Origin: Symbiotaphrina buchneri
Lineage: Eukaryota; Ascomycota; Symbiotaphrinales; Symbiotaphrinaceae
Assembly: GCA_001599915.1 (NCBI GenBank)
Contig: BCIG01000014.1
Location: forward strand, 1-64,000
DNA length: 64,000 bases
Direction: 5' to 3'
Shown: positions 9,470-19,009 of the stretch, piece by piece
Position numbering within the stretch: the stretch's first letter is position 1
Layout of the letters: each line of letters begins with the position of its first letter
Program-made: the position numbers and the translations under genes
Notes under the pieces: generated by a model
Database searches by the model: none
The model's input: only the letters and a program-made list of their open reading frames with translations
What the model was told of the DNA's origin: nothing

Positions 9470-11582
9470 TCAATGCTGTACCACGAATGCCGGATGTCTC
9501 TCTCCTTGTGCGCGCTCAACCACCCCCAGTCTCAACACCGCTCTCTCCAAGTCCCCCTTGACGGGGACGGTCCCCTCCCACTCTGTCAAGGCCAGTTGAT
9601 CTAGATCTGGATTGCGCGTCATAGCAACAAACGTTGCAAAGTCCGGATTCGCGTTGGTGCCGTCTCGCAGGGCATTATAGACTCCGAAAGCAATACAAAG
9701 CAGGGAGATCAGAATGGCGACGCCGTAAGAGCAAAGAAGGTTGCGTGAGTTGTAGATGTAGACGTTCTGGTAGCCAGAAACTGTGACGTTGGATATCATG
9801 TCGGTGGCATTGTTTGAGGAAGGCCTGGAAGAGTGATGCGCATATTCAGTACTTGTTGCCTCAATAGGTGCATAAATCAAGATGAAACAACGCATGAGAA
9901 AGACGGCCAATAATGGCGGACAGCGAGTAGGCATGGCCTTACCAGAACAAGTATGAGCTTAATAAACTCAGCGTTGCATTATATGACAACTCCATGACTA
10001 ACTCTTCAATCGATCTGTTTCTGGCAGCAGCAATCGTGTCTGGCGCAACATACACCCCGCCAGTCGTACCCTGGGGAAACTTCTGGTATATCTCAGGCGC
10101 GCCCGCCACCACAGTCTGTAACACGTGTGTACCATTGATTTATACTGCATTTTGAGCGTCCGGTACCGTCGTCAAGCCCACGTACCCCGACAGCAACGTC
10201 TCGTATGCGTTCGCGACGGCCATGAAGCTGACCTTGCGATCGTCTGGGCTATTGTCTAGATCGACGTCTGTCAGATTGATGATCTCTTGTGGAGCTACGC
10301 TGTAGTTCAAGCTCTGAGCACCGTTGGAAAATGTGACATTGACCTCGTAGGTAGCGTTGTGCAGCGTGCAGTTGATATTCTTCGGATCACCAGATCCCCC
10401 GGGGTTGTTACGGATGAGGAACGTCGTTCCGTCGTTAATGTAACCCATGATGCCAGAGAAGAAGTAGTACGGTACAGGGTATGAGCTCACTGCGCTGGGC
10501 CCTGGGACAAATCCTATCGTACTGTTCATCAGCATATCGATAGTTTCTGACGTGGAGGTGTCGTTTGAGGCGACGCAATCCATTGCAGGCCCGTGGAAGT
10601 CGATCGCCCAGGTACTATTGGGCCAGTCCAGGACATGGGCAGGATGGCACCTCCTGTTGCTGCTGCAGTGACGAGTCGGGTGACCAACGGGGTGACGATA
10701 TCCGTAAAATCACCATCGTAGGACCCGAAACCCCTTGTTGTGACAAATAGACTGGTGCTATTGAAGTAAATAGATGGGACTGCCATTTCATCCCAAGCTG
10801 TGTATTCCTGCATAGAAACAGACAATGTGCCTGGTGTGATCAAGGCTGATATTGGTATTGCCCTAAGGAGCGATAATCAGGCGACAAAGTAACAACGTGT
10901 TTTTCAAGACCGCTTACCAGATGATAATGGCAACAATAACGGTTGTGATGCCTTTGCGCCACATCTGCCAACGGAAAAATGCAAACGGGTTATTCGCCAC
11001 AGAAAACATCGCATTGATACCATCTACCCGGACAGAACTCTTCCTAAGTGTTGTCCACACTAGCTGATCATGGATCATAACCACTGATGCAGCAGGACAG
11101 CTCTTAGTTAGAAACCCAAACGCTGTACCATATCTGAGCGCCCATTGTTGATCGTTACTAGTAAGGGCCTGCAAGGATATCTCCGAAGATATTGAATCAG
11201 GAACTAGTGTTCCGTTCAGTGACATATAGTAGTAGTGATGGCCCAGAGCGAAGGCTGCTCCAGCCAAAAAGAGGATTGCCACAATGACTAGGGCCACCCA
11301 GTGTTTCTTTCTCTTGCGTATCTTCCACGAAGTTGCTCCATTATTGCTCTGCCTCTTGTCTATGTTGTTTATGGGTGGCGCCCGCGGACCGGTATCCTGG
11401 GTCTCTGCGGCATTGTATGGCGGCTCGGGTTGTATTGGCTCTTCCCTCGTTCCAGTTTGAGCTGGGCTGATCAGCGGTTGTCCATCTGGCAATTCATCGG
11501 TGTCTGGATATCTCGGCCGATTCTGTGATCCTAACAAGTAAGCCATCTCATAGGGCGCTGGTTGCCCAGTCACTGCCGTCAT
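9470..11582 (-). CDS. Fungal multi-pass membrane protein of unknown function, one apparent frameshift
   Basis: Four exons fit splice signals: 11582-10918, 10862-10167, 10115-9943 and 9824-9470. A polar, Pro-rich N-terminus precedes a membrane span (HWVALVIVAILFLAGAAFAL). RYGTAFGFLTKSC and LVWTTLRKSSVRVDGINAMF mark a family of fungal integral membrane proteins that databases often label formylmethionine deformylase-like, a name with no clear functional basis. A long segment with many N-glycosylation sequons (NST, NDT, NCT, NAT) lies between spans and is probably extracytoplasmic. A late span (GVAILISLLCIAFGVY) precedes a conserved MTRNPDLDQL tail. The apparent TAA at 10140-10142 falls inside the 51-bp third intron. 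Near 10617-10624 the frame slips by one base (one base missing beside a CCC run), splitting WTGP from NSTWAIDF; this is error or damage. Start chosen at the first ATG of the open frame. Confidence 0.7.
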
Positions 11583-12265
11583 GTTTGAAACACAGGCAGA
11601 GATTGCACATCTGAGCTCCGAGAGAGATGAGGGTGTTGTAGCTTGAAAGGCCTCCGTCCAGGAGCAGCGACTATCTGATTTCTGGCGGCTTTTGGGGGCC
11701 GAAACCAGGCTGAAGGCAAAAGTAGGCAACCATTGTCAGTGGCTTGCAGATAGCCTGTTCAGCTCTCCTTATCTTGACCAATCCGAGAAGATTGTTAGCC
11801 GTCTCCCTCATTTTGACGGAATGCCATTTGTTTAGTTAAAATTTTCAGATGACTCCTCACATTCAGCTTCGTCATCCCTTGGTTGATCGCTTCTCTCCGG
11901 CAATGACGTCGGCAACACAGCCTTCAGCTTTCTAATACAGTTGGTTGGTCCTTACCGAGAAAGAAAACAAATAGTTTTTGGCCTAGAATCACAAACGGTC
12001 TGAGCAACCTGACCAAATGGTGCACTTGAAAGGCCTTCATCGGATTTGTTGCAGGCGAATCGCCAATTTTCGCTGTTGGCCCATTGACGGGGATTGCTGG
12101 CCAATGACTCTACGCCTTGTACCAATTCACCGTTGATTGACAGCGCCCCTGTTGGCCAATAAATAGAGGTTTTCAGCACTCAGAAGCTACCAACTATGCA
12201 TGGCAGGAGACGGTGTGTAGGCTTACCAAAATCAGGGCTTGTGACAGGTCAAGCAACTATCAAAA
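11583..12265. other. Upstream region of membrane-protein gene
   Basis: 683 bp containing the presumed promoter of the minus-strand membrane-protein gene. Several minus-strand codons are open above 11582 but begin only with non-ATG codons. No further feature is supported until the target duplication of the MITE at 12257. Confidence 0.35.
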
Positions 12266-12628
12266 GGTAATCGGTAATGGCACGCCCCTGTTTTTGTACG
12301 CCCCCCTCATCTATTCGCATCGTATCATATCTTTTCACAGCCTCATCTCTCTACATCTTATCATATCTATCCGTATATGTCATCTAGCTGCATGGTATCG
12401 TATCTATGCCCGTATATAAACATCGTAGCCTACATGGTTTATCTCCGTGATGGTTGGACCGATTAATCGATCAATCGATCAACGGGCGCCATCTTATACC
12501 TGTTCACATATCCATCCGTATATCAAAGTGGGACTAATCTGCGAGGTCCACCAAATCGTCCTTTCCTGTACGAGAGGGGCGTGCAGTTACCAAATACAGG
12601 GGCGTGCCATCACCGATTAAATATTACC
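12266..12628. mobile_element. 363-bp MITE with 9-bp target-site duplication
   Basis: Inverted termini begin GGTAAT and share TCGGTRATGGCACGCCCCTG: left end at 12271-12290, right end as reverse complement within 12595-12616. The right arm carries about seven extra bases near its tip. Both ends are flanked by the same nine bases, CTATCAAAA, at 12257-12265 and 12629-12637, the expected target duplication. The interior (about 300 bp) has no coding capacity and is made of degenerate TATC/CGTATC-rich stretches. The structure is that of a non-autonomous DNA transposon. Nine-base duplications point to a Mutator-like or similar transposase rather than Tc1/mariner (TA); hAT usually gives eight. The duplication is perfect while the arms differ, so the insertion may be fairly recent. 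It sits about 310 bp upstream of the RidA-domain gene. Confidence 0.85.
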
Positions 12629-12936
12629 CTATCAAAAACTAGAGTGAAAATCAGAGGTTGAGCACCATATCTGAATAAAAGTTGTGCTATGCAGATTCTT
12701 TTTCCAGGCTGCCCCAAATTCGCATTGATTTTACATGCACGGCGCTTTACGCCGCTGCCTTACTACCGTAGCAATTCCTCCCTGACTTTAGTGTCGCCGA
12801 AGCCGCCGAGCTTCGGTTCTACACCAATTCTCCAAGCTTTAACTCACCGGCCTTGTCCTTTCATCTGCGAATAATTGTTCAAGACTACCCACCAGACAAT
12901 ATATAATACACCATCCCTCCGTCGCCGGCTAATGAG
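12629..12936. promoter_or_regulatory. Region between MITE and RidA-domain gene
   Basis: 308 bp that should hold the core promoter of the plus-strand RidA gene. A short imperfect palindromic stretch (GCCGCCGAGCTTCGG-like, about 12798-12816) is visible. The MITE probably pushed distal promoter sequence away. Confidence 0.35.
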
Positions 12937-14109
12937 ATGGCGGATCCAACGGCCGTCAGTCCAGTGTCTAGGAGAACAACAAGACAACAACATCCCAAAT
13001 TCCTCCCCTTCGACCATGTCTGGACCATGCGCATCACGCACCCCTACTCCCTCTTCGTGCAAAGCAACGAATTCATCTGGTCCTGCGGCCAATGCCCGCT
13101 CGACTCCTCCGGAGAAGTCATCCACCCAGACGATCTTCTGGCGCAAGCACAGGCCGTGGCAGGGTTCATAAAACAGTATCTGCAAAACCTTGGCTGCGAC
13201 GCTTCAGCGGCTCGTAAAGTCGTCGCGTACTACATCAAGAGGCAGGACGGCGACGCGGAACGATTATGTACGCTCTTCCACGCGGCGTTTGGCGACGGGC
13301 TGATGGTCCTTCCCGTTGCAATTCCGCATTTCTACTATGATGGTATGATGATCGAGGTGGATGTGTTCGGATCGACGGCGGAGACGAGGAGCCGTCGCGT
13401 CGTTGTTGGTGATGATGGGGATGAGGATGTCGAGGCAAAGCTGGGGGTCGTCAATGCTGGAGAGGTAGGTTGGGCGACGCTGCGACTGGCTCAGAGGCCA
13501 ACCCGCGCGGAGGATCTCAAGACGGTGTTTGAGCGAACGCTTCTGCGGGCGGGGATCGAGACAGCGGACCTGCTTTCAGAACAGTGGTTTGTGGCGGACA
13601 GAAGAGCTGCCGATCAAGTTCTAGTCGCTCGAGGCCAGAACCTAGCAGACACCTGCGATATCATCACCATGCAGGGAGACGGCGCGGAGATCATCGCAGA
13701 GCTAACCTTTGCAAACAGCAAGGTATCATCCCAAATCTACGAGGAACCCGTTGCCTCCGCCGCCGACGATGCTGCCGAGGAGAATCTGCGAGTGACTCTC
13801 CGCAAATCACGGCACCATTTTGACATCACCGGCAGCTGCTCCACACGCGGCCTCGGCCTCGTCGAGCAAACAAAGCGGATCATGCAGCTGATCGAGCGTG
13901 CCCTGACCGGCGCCGGCTTGGGGTTTACACATGTCCGCAAGGCTACGACGTACTATGTCGCGGGCGACTCGGCCGCGGAGCTCCATGAGAACATGGCGGT
14001 GCGGAACGAGTATTACTCTCGCCCGGGACCAGCGTCAACGGGCTTGCCAGTCCAGGGGTTCCCATGCTCGCTGGGAGTGATTTCAATTAGGCTTTTTGGG
14101 GAGCTATAG
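12937..14109 (+). CDS. Tandem RidA/YjgF/UK114-domain protein
   Basis: A single exon encodes 390 aa with two RidA-like modules. The first (about residues 25-150) reads FDHVWTMRITHPYSLFVQSN, then IWSCGQCPLDSSGEVIHPDD and LLAQAQAVAGFIKQYLQNLG, the usual strand-helix order of the trimeric chorismate-mutase-like fold. The second (about 255-390) ends with RKATTYYVAG, SRPGPASTGLPVQGFP and a final strand VISIRLFGEL. Single-domain RidA hydrolyses reactive enamine/imine intermediates such as 2-aminoacrylate, using a key arginine near the C-terminus; I cannot place that arginine with certainty in either module. Fungal fused members are poorly studied. ATG 12937 is the first of the frame; a later ATG at 13027 would remove only a polar leader. 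The cytosol is likely, as no targeting signal is visible. Confidence 0.75.
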   Translation: MADPTAVSPVSRRTTRQQHPKFLPFDHVWTMRITHPYSLFVQSNEFIWSCGQCPLDSSGEVIHPDDLLAQAQAVAGFIKQYLQNLGCDASAARKVVAYYIKRQDGDAERLCTLFHAAFGDGLMVLPVAIPHFYYDGMMIEVDVFGSTAETRSRRVVVGDDGDEDVEAKLGVVNAGEVGWATLRLAQRPTRAEDLKTVFERTLLRAGIETADLLSEQWFVADRRAADQVLVARGQNLADTCDIITMQGDGAEIIAELTFANSKVSSQIYEEPVASAADDAAEENLRVTLRKSRHHFDITGSCSTRGLGLVEQTKRIMQLIERALTGAGLGFTHVRKATTYYVAGDSAAELHENMAVRNEYYSRPGPASTGLPVQGFPCSLGVISIRLFGEL

Positions 14110-14204
14110 GCCGGAATGATCTGGCAGGTGGGCCACAGCATCTTTCGGCTGCAGCAACAAGATGAGAACGGAAGCCCTCTGTAAGGCGAACGGTTTGGGG
14201 TCGG

Positions 14205-14303
14205 CTTGCATTTCGATTTTGTCGGTCTGGTAGAAACCCGTCCGCCGTAGGCGGCGGACTATAACTAGCAAACCGACAAAATCATCGGCGGCTTTCATGC
14301 AAG
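14205..14303. repeat. Nested inverted repeat (hairpin-forming)
   Basis: Three nested perfect arms share one centre: CTTGCAT (14205-14211) with ATGCAAG (14297-14303), GATTTTGTCGGT (14215-14226) with ACCGACAAAATC (14272-14283), and GTCCGCCG with CGGCGGAC around a TAGG loop (14240-14259). Weaker pairing may extend outwards (GAGAAC near 14164, GTTCTC near 14321). It lies just beyond the RidA gene stop. It may be a small foldback element or part of that gene's 3' end. No flanking direct repeat was found. Confidence 0.7.
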
Positions 14304-15243
14304 TCTGCAACAACACTACTGTTCTCAAACCGCATGGCGACGTCCTGCCGTGCTGAGACCTGCACCGCACTCTTTTTCTGATGACGATGCTCTTCCTGGA
14401 ACGCCCCTCGATGGATGCGCGGGTCTAGAGCTGGGGCTCCTCGGGACCGACGAGTCGGGCACTCAATCCAATCAAACCTTCCGCATCCCCACCCCGAAGT
14501 TACCCCAGAATGGCTCCCTTATCGCTTATCATCACCCTCAACCACATTTTCATCTTTTGACACAGGGTGCGTCTGTTAGCTACTGCCTCCCGTCTCTACT
14601 TGTCTTGAACTCGTTGTTTATGCCTAGGCAGTGCTAGAACTCCGCGTTCCTTTACCATCATGTCCCAAAAGCTGCGCTATGTCGTGACCCAGCCCACCGG
14701 GGATAATCGGCCAGGACAGCTCTCGGCTCAGGAGGAAATCTTTGCTACGAGCTGCCAAAGCTAGATAAGCTTAACTGCGTCTCACCGGTCTGACATGGTG
14801 GCACCTTTTTTTTCATCCCGATAATTGTGCCTTTCAGCTACCAAAGCCCTAAGCATAGCTGGGTTGCTGACAGGTGCTGGGCGTGCCCGGAACTTGGCCG
14901 ATCCGGTTCCGGTTTCACCTTAAGTGTATTGGGGAGAATCCCTCTGAGGAGCCCGTTCTGGGCTGCACGAGAAGTGCAATGCTTGCACACTTGCTGCAGC
15001 TAATCAAACGATCACAGCTGGAGAAGAAACGAGGGCGCCCGGCAGGAGGAGGAGCTGTGTAAAAAAGGAAAGCGGGGATGACATGGTTGTAGGTATCTGA
15101 AATATATACCTCAACTATCTCACCCTATCATTACATAACAGCTATACAGACAGAGAGTACGGTAACCCCTATTTCCAAACTCCTACTCCTGTCGGAGCTT
15201 CTTCTCACCACTCCCACTCCCTCTTCCCCCACACCCTCCCTAC
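14304..15243. other. Intergenic region, convergent 3' ends
   Basis: 940 bp between the convergent RidA gene and F-box-like gene. The longest frames (about 95 and 62 codons) show no family. A 34-codon frame begins at an ATG at 14661 but has no supporting evidence. No RNA gene seen. Confidence 0.35.
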
Positions 15244-17239
15244 CTACCCTCCCCACCTACCATCTCCTCCTCCTCCTCCTCCTCCAAACACTCCCTCCAA
15301 AAGCACCCCCCTATGGCGGCAGAACGTACGATAAAAAGCGCGATTCACCAGGGCCGCAGCGCGGAGGTCCCGTGGGGAGTCCAGCTGCTGCATGATCAGC
15401 AGCGGGATGCCGTCGCCTCGGCACGGCGGCTCACCGCGCCGCGTGCGGAGGGAGGGACCGCTTAGTCCCTGCCTCTGTCTCTGTGGGCGGTGGGGATGGT
15501 GCAAAGGAGACCCGTTTTTGCTGCTTGTCTGTTGCATCTTGCCCCTTGACACCGTTGTCCTGCGTGGGCCTTTGTCCTGGACCCGGTGCAGCTTTAGAAA
15601 GCACCTTCCTGCCGTGATGCGGTCGCCGCGTCGAGAACCCGGCACTCAGCGGTTTCACGGTCTCGGCCGCGAGCGTCTTCCCTTCCTCTGCCCTGTTGTT
15701 ATGCGGAGTCGGGGGATGAGGAGTGGGAGTTGACACAGGTCGAGGTTTCGGTTCTTTGGTCTTGGAGACCGAGAGTCGGGCCGTTATATTGGACAGCATC
15801 GAGCTTGTGCGTTTATGTGCTGGATCTTTCCTTTCGACTGGAGTAGAATTGATTGCTTCGGAGGATGGGAGTAAGGCGTGGCCCACACGCACAGGCTTCG
15901 GCCGAGGTGCCAAAGAAGTCGGCAGAACGAGGTTGTTGGTGGGTTGAGATCGGGATCGAGGTCGTTGTGCGGCTTCGCCATTCTGAGCAGAATTGACTTG
16001 GGTGATCTTCGAGTTCTTCGTCGGCGGGACAGCTGCCTGATCTGGGTTGAGCACCAAGGGCCTATTCTCAGTCTCCGGGGTCTTGGGCTCCACAGTGTCT
16101 CTGCTTTCGTTTTCTGGTGATTGACGCCCGCAATCAACGTCATCACCGCCAGCCTGGACCAATTCCTGAGCAGCTTCAAGATCTAATTTCCCCTCAAACA
16201 TCGTCTTCAGGAACCTCTGATCCTCATCTCCCATACAGCCCGATCGACGACAGTGCCGAAGACAGTACGGATCGCTTGTCGAATGCCGATGTGCGGAGCT
16301 TGAATCCCCCAGCGCTGGTGAAACAAGTGGGATGCGTGGTGCGCGTATTGACTGGAATGTCCGTGACGCTCGACAATTTCTTAGGCATTCTGGATTCGAG
16401 ATGCTATGCACATGCCACGCCTTGTTCGGCGATGCCAGAGGCATAATATTGGTGGTATTGGTGTCTTTCAGCACTGCAACTTCGGGCTCTGCCTCTCCCG
16501 GTTTCGATTGCACCCGATCCAGACCGGGAGCAGCACCACCCTGCTGCACGCGCTGAGAACGCCGCCGGCTGCCCCGCCTGCTCAGGCCTTGGCTTCTGCG
16601 CAATCTCTGATGTGTTTTCAGTTCTGCTGGTGCGAGAGCGATCTGCGTCCGCTTCGAGCCCCGTCTTCTCAACGAACCCACCGGCGTCATGGCTCTCAAA
16701 TCCATGTCTTCACCTCGCGTGGAGATACCTTGGAAACGCTCCGAGTTTTCGCGATTGGCACCATTGAGGCGGATGTCTTCCATGTACTCGTCAATACTGG
16801 TCCGCAGTTCAAGCAACGCAGATAACGGCTCTGCTGTGGATTTCTTTGCTTCCGTCTCCAATTGAGACCCACCAGTAGTCGACACCGTGGTGCGCGAGGA
16901 AGCGTGGCTGTGTGTCGACGCCGCGTCCGAGGAGTGCTCGTGGTCTGAATGGCTCTCAGATGCCGGGGGGGTTGGAGGTAGGGAGCTGTGTTGCGGGATG
17001 TGATCCTCCGCGGGAAACTGGGTGGTCTTATTCCGTGATGTGAAACCCTCGTCTCCAGCGAGAGACTGGAATGAGAATTTCCGCTGCATCGTCGCTTGCC
17101 GTGGTGGTGATAGAATTGGGACATGCTCGCGACTAATGCAGGTTGTTTGTATCCCTGCATTGCTGTCCGGGAGCTCAAGTTCAGCGTTCACAAGATCCTG
17201 GAGCAGCAGAGAAGCCCAGGCTGCTGTTTCCTCATCCAT
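15244..17239 (-). CDS. Low-complexity protein with F-box-like C-terminal segment
   Basis: A 602-codon frame starts at 17239 (MDEETAAWASLLLQDLVNAE) and is rich in Ser, Pro, Arg and Thr, so mostly disordered, with repeated SNPECLRNCR / SDPYCLRHCR motifs that could bind a metal or be conserved docking sites. It ends at TGA 15431 just after KRVSFAPSPPP. In the next frame, without interruption, comes GDGIPLLIMQQLDSPRDLRA, then AALVNRAFYRTF, which reads as an F-box-like motif of the kind found in fungal SCF substrate adaptors. No GT-AG intron joins the two convincingly, so a one-base shift around 15431-15450, in a GC-rich stretch, is the simplest reading. The tail then runs into a glycine stretch coded by a GGA repeat and stops, shorter than I would expect. 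Function as an SCF adaptor is inference. Confidence 0.6.
15264..15285. repeat. (CTC)n microsatellite
   Basis: About seven perfect CTC units. On the minus strand they are GGA codons forming the poly-glycine end of the F-box-like protein, so length variation here would change that tail. Confidence 0.9.
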
Positions 17240-17818
17240 GGCCTCTCAAGTACTCAATGAGCGCAAACTGATAGTAAATGGAAGCAGCAACTATAAACGG
17301 ACAAAGTGAGACCTGGAAATTCCCAGGAAGAAAGAGGAAAATGCTCCAGGTCATACGACAGCAATAATGATAGATTAACAGTGTGCATATTAAATTGGAA
17401 AAAGCTGGGGGCGGGTGGTTGGGAGACCATTGCGGGTGACAGGCACGCTAGTCGTCTAAATTTAGCAGCTCTCGCCACACCCACCGTCGATCATTGCCGA
17501 TTGCGACGACGTGGTCTGAAACTCACCCAGTGACAGCGGAACGAAGGAGCGGATTTCCACGAGATTTGCATCTGGCGTGTGAATTAGGCATTCTGATCGA
17601 ATGGATCTCGATGATTATTCACAAACCTCGGATGTGTGGACCTTTTCGTCTGATGCCTCCGCAATTCACTAACAGCCGACCGTGTGCACGTGCAAGGCTC
17701 TTCCAATCAATCAGGGCCCTCAACGTCCAGTGGGACAGTCTGCTACAACTCATCGCTCTTAGGCCATGTAGGCCTTCAAACCTATTCAAGCCAGTGACCA
17801 GAACGTCTGCCGTCCAGG
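17240..17818. promoter_or_regulatory. Divergent intergenic region
   Basis: 579 bp separate the minus-strand F-box-like gene from the plus-strand phosphotransferase paralogue, so both promoters should lie here. The frame leading into 17819 may hide a further upstream exon of the kinase, but no clear signal shows it. Confidence 0.35.
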
Positions 17819-18615
17819 ATGGGCTCAGAGTATCTGCGGGCAGTGCAGGGCACGGATCTTTACTACTCGATGGGCAATCGCGTCGTGAAATCAACCGCAT
17901 CTCAAGGTCGCGTCGTTGCCGTCAAAGTCAAGCCTAAGCGGTGGTTCTCCCGTTCGGAAGCCGACATGATGAGGTACGCATCGCAGCAGCCTGGAATCCT
18001 CGTTCCACATGTTTTGAACTGCTATGACATTCCTGGCCCATCCATTACCGTCATGGTCACCGACGTAGTGCCGGGCGTATCGCTGGACAAGGTCTGGCAT
18101 GGGATGACTGCACAATGGCAAACGAGCATCAAAACACAGTTGAGAGCACAATTGAGCCTGATGAGGAACTGTACCCAACCCCGTATATCGGCCGCATCTA
18201 TCGCCAGCCGACGCGGAATTTTTACGAGCGCATGGCATTTGAGATGATGGGCCCATTCTCCACACAAGACGCATTCAAACAGTGGTGTTCACAACGAATC
18301 CCAGCATATCTCACACGGCTCAAATGGAGCTACCTGCTCCGCAAACTGCGTCGGAGTGAGGGCAACAGCACGCGATTCGTACTAACCCACGGAGACCTGG
18401 CGGCGCGGAATATCCTGGTGCAGGATGGCCGGATCACAGGTATCGTGGACTGGGAGAACAGTGGCTTCTTTCCAGAGTACATGGAGTATGCGCTGGCGGT
18501 GCAGACGTGCGAGGGCCATGAGGAGTGGTGGCGGCCGGTGTTGAGGGAGGTGTTGCAGCCGTGTAGTGCGCAGAGGCTGGCGTTTCATAAGGCGGTTACG
18601 AGAAGAGGATATTGA
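17819..18615 (+). pseudogene. Aminoglycoside-phosphotransferase-like kinase with one frame break
   Basis: Product would be a small-molecule kinase of the APH fold (PF01636), about 265 aa. First frame: GTDLYYSMGNRVV, VVAVKVKP (ATP-site lysine), EADMMRYASQQPGILVPHVL, VMVTDVVPGVSLDKVW and MRNCTQP. Second frame: YIGRIYRQPTRNF, then FVLTHGDLAARNILVQDG with catalytic HGD..N, and GIVDWENSGFFPEYMEYAL with the metal-binding Asp. The catalytic core is intact, unlike the copy at 8031-8882. The two frames meet near 18180, where CAACCCCGTATATC has two bases more (or one fewer) than the paralogue's CAGCCCTACATC. No intron fits so short a gap. It could be a read error in a live gene or a recent loss. Substrate unknown; true antibiotic resistance should not be assumed. 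Confidence 0.7.
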
Positions 18616-19009
18616 TACCCGTCGGCTTAGGGACGAGACCGTAAAACGAGATCTTGATCTTAGATATCTGCCTGTATAGGATGATTAAGACTCAAATAGT
18701 TTGAACGGCTCTGAAGGAATCCGAGGCGGTCTGGCGAGTTGTTGGTTAGAACTTATGGTGCATTCTGATTGGTCGGTTTCCTCGCTCGGAGATAGACAAA
18801 TGCCGAGGCAATGAGCTAACCTGACCTAGCCAGACACAGTAGGGATCGTCCTCAGGCCTTCCTATCGCGTTATCGGTGTGACACCCACACCGGCTTGCTA
18901 CGTTCCCCGCCGTTCTCCCAAGCAAGCTCCATCTGGCCCACTGCCCCCATATCATCTCGCATCCCATCCTTATCATCGTTCTCTCCGTTGGGAGGTGCCA
19001 TTTATCACG
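18616..19009. promoter_or_regulatory. Upstream region of F-box gene
   Basis: 394 bp between the kinase 3' end and the F-box gene start, presumably holding the latter's promoter. No distinctive motif seen. Confidence 0.35.

Noticed and set aside
10140-10142. TAA as a true break in the membrane-protein gene
   Set aside because: It lies within a 51-bp GTACCG...TTACAG intron whose removal keeps frame, so it need not be coding.
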